Below are positions 1-3,950 of a stretch of 7,481 bases of DNA, piece by piece. The DNA comes from Halobacteriaceae archaeon Tc-Br11_E2g27 (GTDB taxonomy: Archaea; Halobacteriota; Halobacteria; Halobacteriales; Haloarculaceae). Under the pieces are notes generated by a model. The model had not been told where the DNA came from, made no database searches, and worked only from the letters and a program-made list of their open reading frames with translations. How positions within the stretch are numbered: position 1 is the first letter of the stretch; each line of letters starts with the position of its first letter. Location: the NCBI GenBank assembly GCA_001564135.1, contig LKNH01000123.1, positions 1-7,481 of the forward strand. Reading direction: 5' to 3'. The translations under genes and the position numbers were made by a program.

Positions 1-115
1 AAAAGTAAATCGTCGCGACGAGCTGGTCGCCGGTCTGCCAGGCGGCGATGACCCCACCAAGAACAATAACCGCCACCATCGCGGAGGCGACTATGTCAGT
101 TCCTTCGTAGTTCAC
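1..115 (-). CDS. Partial small membrane protein, N-terminus only (unidentified)
   Basis: An open minus-strand frame starts at a GTG (complement of 113-115) and runs off the left edge, giving about 38 residues. An in-frame TAA lies one codon upstream of that GTG, so the start must be the GTG or the ATG twelve codons further on. The visible protein begins MNYEGTDIVAS, followed by a hydrophobic stretch (about residues 10-25, MVAVIVLGGVIAAW) and then a polar turn, QTGDQ. That suits one membrane segment near the N-terminus. I do not recognise the family. It is divergent from cruF, with 98 bases between the two starts. No clear TATA box lies 25-30 bases upstream of the GTG. The opposite strand is also open here, but its product is rich in His, Arg and Asn and looks like a shadow. 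Existence is moderately likely; function is unknown. Confidence 0.5.
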   Translation of the reverse strand, partial: MNYEGTDIVASAMVAVIVLGGVIAAWQTGDQLVATIYF

Positions 116-213
116 GTCTTATTTGGGGATTCTCACCGGAGCGTCCTAACTCTTTACGTTTTTGCAGGTCGTCAGAAAACGAACCGTTCAAGCAACTAGC
201 GGCCAACTGTCTG

Positions 214-1077
214 ATGATGACGAAGTCGCTTCGCGAGATTGACAGGGAGACCGTCGAGAAGCGACTGGATACACTCATTTATGACAACCGGGTAACCATC
301 GCGATTACGTTCCCCCTTGTCGGGATTGTACTGCTGCTAAGCGGCCAGCAGGGCTGGATTCCCGAGTGGCTGGCGTTTAACCCGTATCTGATGGTCATCG
401 CTGTCACTATCATGGCGCTCCCGTTGATTGGTGGACTCTTTCCGCTCACAGACCGACGGCTGCTGGTCGGACTCGGCATTCTCGTCCTGTTTACGTGGGC
501 CATCGAAATTACCGGCGTCCAGACAGGCTATCCCTACGGCGAGTTCCAGTACGAACGAGAACTCGGTCCGATGCTGTTTGGACTTGTTCCGTTTTTCCTC
601 CCGGTCTTTTATTTTCCAATCTTGCTCAACAGCTATCTGTTTACGCTGTTGATGCTCGGCCCCGATTCGTCCTTCCCTGCCCGGTATCTGACGACGCTCG
701 CACTCGTTATCACGATGGACCTCATTCTTGACCCGGGCGCAGTTTCGCTTGAGTTCTGGGGCTGGTTCGACGGAGGGCTCTATTATGATGTTCCCGTCCA
801 GAACTACCTTGGCTGGCTTCTCTCTGGCTCTGTTGCCGTCTTTTTGCTCACTATCTCGCTGGACCACGAGGCGGTGTTCGACCGACTCAGAGAGTGTGAG
901 TATTTCCTCGATGACCTGATTAGCTTCGGTATTTTCTGGGGACTCGTCAACGCGTACTTTCTGAATACGATTCCATTTCTGCTTGCAGTGGTCTTACTTG
1001 CCGCGCTGTTTCGGGTTGAGTGGTTCGATTTCGCCGGTCTCGGTGCGAAGGCAACGGGCGGCGCCCTCGGAAAATAA
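214..1077 (+). CDS. cruF: CruF, bisanhydrobacterioruberin hydratase (carotenoid synthesis membrane protein)
   Basis: The 287-residue product matches haloarchaeal CruF (Caroten_synth family, formerly DUF422). In haloarchaea CruF adds water to the end groups of bisanhydrobacterioruberin, the last step to the red C50 carotenoid bacterioruberin in the membrane. Visible hydrophobic segments lie near residues 28-44, 57-74, 83-100, 117-148, 158-172, 198-215, 234-250 and 252-266. Family hallmarks are the loop ITGVQTGYPYGEFQY (99-113), preceded by Glu98, the acidic stretch MDLILDPGAV (168-177) and NYLGWLLSG (197-205). Length is normal for the family. ATG 214 is directly followed by a second ATG, and either could be used; no in-frame ATG, GTG or TTG occurs between the upstream TAA at 67 and 214. 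No Shine-Dalgarno sequence and no TATA box at the leaderless distance are seen; an AT-rich patch at 151-162 is a weak promoter candidate. The usual partners, lycopene elongase and the CrtD-type desaturase, are not visible. Confidence 0.9.
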   Translation: MMTKSLREIDRETVEKRLDTLIYDNRVTIAITFPLVGIVLLLSGQQGWIPEWLAFNPYLMVIAVTIMALPLIGGLFPLTDRRLLVGLGILVLFTWAIEITGVQTGYPYGEFQYERELGPMLFGLVPFFLPVFYFPILLNSYLFTLLMLGPDSSFPARYLTTLALVITMDLILDPGAVSLEFWGWFDGGLYYDVPVQNYLGWLLSGSVAVFLLTISLDHEAVFDRLRECEYFLDDLISFGIFWGLVNAYFLNTIPFLLAVVLLAALFRVEWFDFAGLGAKATGGALGK

Positions 1078-1116
1078 CCTCGACAGTCATTCGATCTACC
1101 CCTTAGTTGTGCAACT

Positions 1117-1134
1117 GTCGAAGTAACTTTCGAC
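1117..1134. promoter_or_regulatory. Candidate operator: 18-bp inverted repeat upstream of the HTH gene
   Basis: GTCGAA (1117-1122) and TTCGAC (1129-1134) form a perfect inverted repeat with a 6-base spacer, ending 4 bases before the TATA box of the HTH gene. The site overlaps a direct repeat, AACTGTCGA (1113-1121) and AACTTTCGA (1125-1133), with a 12-bp period. A second small dyad, AGTTG/CAACT (1105-1116), abuts it. Position just upstream of TATA suits a factor that blocks or recruits TFB/TBP; autoregulation by the HTH protein is an inference. Confidence 0.45.
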
Positions 1135-1138
1135 GCAT

Positions 1139-1146
1139 TTTATGTA
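1139..1146 (+). promoter_or_regulatory. TATA box of the HTH regulator gene (leaderless promoter)
   Basis: TTTATGTA is centred about 26 bases before the ATG at 1168. This distance predicts transcription starting at or within a base or two of the start codon, as in most haloarchaeal leaderless genes. No Shine-Dalgarno sequence precedes the ATG, which agrees. Confidence 0.6.
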
Positions 1147-1167
1147 TTTCCTCGTCGATTTCCGGGT

Positions 1168-1875
1168 ATGAGTCGAGAGGTTCGAGAGGAACTCGCAGAG
1201 AAGATTGCCGGTGAGGTCACTCTCAGTGACGAACCGGGTGCGACCCTGAAAAAGTGGCGAACGGATTTCGAGGTTGCACAGACCGACCTCGCAGAAGCAT
1301 TGGACGTCTCCCCATCGGTCGTCTCGGATTACGAGAGCGGTCGACGAGATAACCCTGGTATTCAGGTTGTCTCCCGGATGGTTCAGACGCTCCTCGATGT
1401 CGACAGACAGCGTGGGGGCGAGCATATTCGTCGGTATTCACGCGTGCTCTCTGCGGGTTTCGACAGCTCAGTTGTACTTGACCTTCGTGAGTACGCAGCA
1501 AACATCCCACTAGATAGATATTACCGCGAGATAGATGCGACTGAAATTGCCGGTGGGGACCGCGATACCATTGCTGGACACACTATCATCAACAGTATTG
1601 AGGCGATCAGACGCCTTTCGAGCGACGAGTTTTACACCCTCTATGGGGAGAGTACGAACCGTGCGCTCGTCTTTACGAACGTCACTCGTGGAGAGTCACC
1701 TCTAGTAGCACTTCGCGTCGTCAAACCGACACCGCATGCCGTTGTGCTTCACGGACTCGAACCGGATGACGTCTGGGAGTATGCCCCTGACCTCGCGCGC
1801 ATTGACGGCTTTTCGCTCGCTGTTACGGATATCGAACTTGACGAACTGCTTGAGCGACATCAGGGACTTCCCTGA
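1168..1875 (+). CDS. Short HTH (XRE/Cro-like) transcriptional regulator beside HMG-CoA synthase
   Basis: A 235-residue predicted DNA-binding protein. Residues 27-79 form a Cro/C1-type helix-turn-helix; the core QTDLAEALDVSPSVVSDYES (38-57) has the expected helix-turn-recognition-helix pattern, followed by GRRDNPG. Residues about 95-235 form a mixed alpha/beta C-terminal domain with no motif I can assign; it may bind a ligand or mediate dimerisation. There are no membrane segments. It resembles the short archaeal 'predicted transcriptional regulator' group (COG1709-like, from memory). It lies 90 bases after cruF and has its own promoter, so co-transcription with cruF is possible but not needed. 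It converges on HMG-CoA synthase with a 14-base gap. Control of its own promoter and of HMG-CoA synthase is the natural hypothesis, based on position and shared GTCGA-type half sites only. DNA-binding role fairly sure; target unproven. Confidence 0.85.
   Translation: MSREVREELAEKIAGEVTLSDEPGATLKKWRTDFEVAQTDLAEALDVSPSVVSDYESGRRDNPGIQVVSRMVQTLLDVDRQRGGEHIRRYSRVLSAGFDSSVVLDLREYAANIPLDRYYREIDATEIAGGDRDTIAGHTIINSIEAIRRLSSDEFYTLYGESTNRALVFTNVTRGESPLVALRVVKPTPHAVVLHGLEPDDVWEYAPDLARIDGFSLAVTDIELDELLERHQGLP
1860..1875. repeat. Perfect 16-base dyad over the HTH gene stop codon
   Basis: TCAGGGA (1860-1866) and TCCCTGA (1869-1875) are exact inverted copies around a 2-base centre. The right arm ends with the TGA stop of the HTH gene. 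The dyad is followed on the plus strand by A's, so it does not look like a plus-strand U-tract terminator. Confidence 0.6.
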
Positions 1876-1880
1876 AAAAA
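1875..1880 (-). terminator. T-tract terminator candidate for HMG-CoA synthase
   Basis: Six A's on the plus strand give TTTTTT on the minus strand, 10-15 bases after the HMG-CoA synthase stop codon. Archaeal RNA polymerase terminates at U-rich tracts without needing a hairpin, so this is a plausible 3' end. A dyad (1860-1875) lies immediately beyond the tract. Confidence 0.5.
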
Positions 1881-1889
1881 CGACCTGTC

Positions 1890-3227
1890 TTATTCGACGT
1901 AGCGATACTGCCGCTCGCCCATTCGTCCCCAGCCGTCGAAGACAAACTCTTCGTGTGGGGTGGTCATCGGTTCGACATCTGTCGTTTCGTCGTGGTTGTG
2001 GACGTCGTGGATATCCTCGTACTCCTGGAAGCTGATATCGTGTCGGTCCTCGATTTGCTCGAAGATGGTCATCGCTTCGAGTTCGTCCTGCCAGCCTGAC
2101 TGAATCGTTTCTGCGTGGATTTCAGCCTGTGCACCACTGCCGTAGGAGGCCACGAGCAACTGTTTACCAGTCACATCGCGCCCGGCGTCGAGCGCATCAA
2201 ACAGCCCCGACACACGGGCCAGGTGGACTGAGCCGGTGTACCAGTTTCCGACCTGACTGGAGATATCGACGGTCGGCTCGACGGCTCGCTCGTACCACTC
2301 GCGGTACTGGTCAGTCTCCTGGAGTTTCTTGGTGTATTCGGTGATTGCGTCGAGGAACTCCTCGGACGTGTCGAACTCGTCGCTCCGTGGCTGCGGTCCA
2401 ATCTCCTCGGCGAGAGCCTCCTCGATATCGGTGCCGCGCACACAGTGTCGGTAGCCAAGCGGTGCGGCTTTGCGTACCATGCCAGGGAACGGGGTGTGGA
2501 ACGGGACATATGCGAAATTCTCGGGATGGACGTCGCCACCGTTGCGGACGAAATCTTGCATTGCCTCGCGCATGCGGGCAAGATAGACCTGCATCGAGCG
2601 CTTTCCGTCGACGCTTGGGAACTGCTGATTTGGTTTGAGGAAATCAGTCTCGTCCGCGCTGCCAAATCCTTGCTCAGGCTCGAAGGTCACAATATCGGGG
2701 TTTTCGTCAATAAGCATCGCAACAGCACCGGCACCCTGTGTTGCCTCGCCGGGGTCATCACGGGCGTACAGTGCCGTATCCGTTGCAATAACGAGCGCTT
2801 TCCGGCCCTGATTTCTACCGGCACGAATCCAGTTGAACGCATCATCGAGCGCTTGGGTTCCGGCAACACACGCAAACTTTCGCTCCCCTTTGTTGGCGTG
2901 CAGGAAATCCCCGTCAAAGACCTGTTCGAGACAGCCAGCGACATACGTCGATACCGGCTTGGAATTGTCGAACGCGCTCTCGGTCGCCACGTCGATACGG
3001 CCGATATCTTCCGGCTCCAACCCCTTCCGTTTCATCAGTCGGTGGGAGGCGTTTGCGGCCATCGTCACGATATCCTCGTAGGTATCCGGCAGCGACGATG
3101 CATCGAGGCCAAGGCCTTTGGTGTACTTTCCGGGGTCTTCGCCCTGTGCTGGCGCGAACGTCTCCGCGAGGTCGAGTTTGAGCTTTCCTGTCTCTATCTC
3201 GATTGCGTCAATTCCTACTTCTGTCAT
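1890..3227 (-). CDS. hmgB: Hydroxymethylglutaryl-CoA synthase (mevalonate pathway)
   Basis: A 445-residue cytosolic enzyme that condenses acetyl-CoA with acetoacetyl-CoA to HMG-CoA, the entry to the mevalonate route for archaeal isoprenoid lipids and carotenoids. The catalytic triad is visible by motif: Glu83 in ATESAFDNSK, the acyl-carrying Cys120 in FACVAGTQAL, and His244 in VPFHTPFPGMVRKA. Other family blocks are NWYTGSVHLARVSGL (328-342) and YGSGAQAEI (362-370). It is about 100 residues longer than the compact synthases of methanogens and similar to known haloarchaeal forms; residues about 385-445 make an acidic, His-containing tail. The ATG at 3227 gives the expected start, MTEVGIDAIEIETGKL. 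Upstream on the minus strand lie a TATA box at leaderless distance and an AGGAG 8 bases before the ATG. It is convergent with the HTH gene and divergent from the HalX receiver gene. The alternative symbol mvaB is also used. Confidence 0.96.
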   Translation of the reverse strand: MTEVGIDAIEIETGKLKLDLAETFAPAQGEDPGKYTKGLGLDASSLPDTYEDIVTMAANASHRLMKRKGLEPEDIGRIDVATESAFDNSKPVSTYVAGCLEQVFDGDFLHANKGERKFACVAGTQALDDAFNWIRAGRNQGRKALVIATDTALYARDDPGEATQGAGAVAMLIDENPDIVTFEPEQGFGSADETDFLKPNQQFPSVDGKRSMQVYLARMREAMQDFVRNGGDVHPENFAYVPFHTPFPGMVRKAAPLGYRHCVRGTDIEEALAEEIGPQPRSDEFDTSEEFLDAITEYTKKLQETDQYREWYERAVEPTVDISSQVGNWYTGSVHLARVSGLFDALDAGRDVTGKQLLVASYGSGAQAEIHAETIQSGWQDELEAMTIFEQIEDRHDISFQEYEDIHDVHNHDETTDVEPMTTPHEEFVFDGWGRMGERQYRYVE

Positions 3228-3235
3228 GGCTGATA

Positions 3236-3240
3236 CTCCT
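3236..3240 (-). promoter_or_regulatory. Shine-Dalgarno-like AGGAG before HMG-CoA synthase
   Basis: On the minus strand AGGAG ends 8 bases before the ATG at 3227. The spacing is good for ribosome binding, but the nearest TATA box predicts a leaderless transcript that would not contain this site. It would matter only if transcription starts further upstream, for example from the AT-rich GTAATTAG at 3268-3275. Confidence 0.35.
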
Positions 3241-3248
3241 GCAACGAT

Positions 3249-3255
3249 GTATAAG
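3249..3255 (-). promoter_or_regulatory. TATA box of HMG-CoA synthase
   Basis: On the minus strand CTTATAC is centred about 25 bases before the ATG at 3227, the spacing of a leaderless haloarchaeal promoter. GTCGA half sites (3261-3265, 3276-3280, 3283-3287) crowd its upstream side. Confidence 0.6.
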
Positions 3256-3287
3256 TCTTTGTCGACTCTAATTACGTCGATTGTCGA

Positions 3288-3297
3288 AGAACGTTCT
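3288..3297. promoter_or_regulatory. Perfect 10-bp palindrome in the divergent promoter region
   Basis: AGAACGTTCT is self-complementary. Its centre (3292.5) is about 40 bases from the HMG-CoA synthase TATA box and about 43 bases from the receiver gene TATA box, nearly midway. It is a candidate shared binding site; no bound protein is known. Confidence 0.35.
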
Positions 3298-3331
3298 GTG
3301 GGGACTGTCAGCTACCGACCAACCGCACAGA

Positions 3332-3339
3332 CTTATTAC
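3332..3339 (+). promoter_or_regulatory. TATA box of the HalX receiver gene (leaderless promoter)
   Basis: CTTATTAC is centred about 27 bases before the GTG at 3363, which supports that GTG as the start. A CCCCGGGG palindrome (3339-3346) directly follows the box. Confidence 0.6.
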
Positions 3340-3362
3340 CCCGGGGATACCGAGATTCATTT

Positions 3363-3935
3363 GTGTCTACGGAGAGCGAACCAACTGTACTCGTTGTCGA
3401 CGATGAACCGGAAGTAGCCGATGTGTATTCGCTCCGGTTACAAAACGAGTACGAGACGCGCGTCGCCTACGGGGGGCAGGAAGCGCTCGATGTGATTGAT
3501 ATTGATGTCGATGTTGTCTTGCTTGACCGCCGTATGCCGGATATCTCCGGGGATGATGTCCTTGAGCAGATTCGCGAGAAAGGATATGACTGTCGGATTA
3601 TCATGCTGACGGCGGTCGACCCCGGACTCGATATTGTTGACATGCCCTTTGATGATTATCTCTGTAAACCCGTCGAAAAAGCCGATCTCGTCGCGGCTAT
3701 CGACCAGCAACTGACCATCAAAGAGTACGACGAACAACTTTCGGAGTATCTTGAGACGACGTCGAAACTCACGCTCCTTGAGTCCGAGCTCAGTGAGGAA
3801 GAGCAGGCAGAAAGCGACGAACTCGAACGACTCCAATCGCGCGCTGGGGAACTCAAAGAGGAAATTGATGCTGTCCTTGACGAGTTTGATGATATCGAGA
3901 GCGCGTTCAAACAGATTAGCCGGTCGCCCGGATAA
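3363..3935 (+). CDS. Receiver-HalX response regulator
   Basis: A 190-residue two-component protein. Residues 7-118 form a CheY-like receiver: acidic pair Asp13-Asp14 in VVDDEP, phospho-acceptor Asp55 in VLLDRRMPDISG, Thr83 in MLTAVD and Lys102 in LCKPVE. All the key residues are present, so it should accept phosphate. Residues about 120-185 form the HalX domain, a Glu/Asp-rich probable coiled coil containing LTLLESELSEEEQAESDELE. HalX proteins are common in haloarchaea and carry no recognised DNA-binding domain, so output is probably by protein contact. The start is GTG, supported by the TATA box 27 bases upstream; the product then begins MSTESEPTVLVVDDE, leaving a normal short lead before the first strand. 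No histidine kinase gene is visible nearby. It is divergent from HMG-CoA synthase and converges on the exporter gene with a 15-base gap. Family assignment is firm; pathway unknown. Confidence 0.93.
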   Translation: MSTESEPTVLVVDDEPEVADVYSLRLQNEYETRVAYGGQEALDVIDIDVDVVLLDRRMPDISGDDVLEQIREKGYDCRIIMLTAVDPGLDIVDMPFDDYLCKPVEKADLVAAIDQQLTIKEYDEQLSEYLETTSKLTLLESELSEEEQAESDELERLQSRAGELKEEIDAVLDEFDDIESAFKQISRSPG

Positions 3936-3938
3936 ACA

Positions 3939-3948
3939 GCTCTAGAGC
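3939..3948. repeat. 10-bp palindrome in the 15-bp convergent gap
   Basis: GCTCTAGAGC, a perfect palindrome, fills most of the space between the stop codons of the receiver gene and the exporter gene. A role as a shared termination or blocking element is possible, but neither strand has a strong T-tract beside it. Confidence 0.35.
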
Positions 3949-3950
3949 AG

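Noticed and set aside
181..189. GAACCGTTC mini-dyad upstream of cruF
   Set aside because: Four-base arms around one base are common by chance, with no TATA box nearby to give it a context.
2..199. Plus-strand open frame at the left edge, considered as the end of a lycopene elongase gene upstream of cruF
   Set aside because: The translation is rich in His, Arg and Asn, has no membrane segments and does not resemble the elongase C-terminus; the minus-strand frame is more protein-like.
337..867. Minus-strand frame (176 codons) inside cruF
   Set aside because: Highly charged low-complexity translation opposite a recognisable membrane enzyme; a shadow.
2445..3233. Long plus-strand open frame (262 codons) opposite HMG-CoA synthase
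   Set aside because: It lies wholly opposite a well-supported gene with its catalytic motifs intact, has no domain pattern, and is explained by haloarchaeal codon bias keeping antisense frames open.
3339..3346. CCCCGGGG palindrome between TATA box and start of the receiver gene
   Set aside because: Only 8 bp of low-complexity G/C; too little to call an operator on its own.
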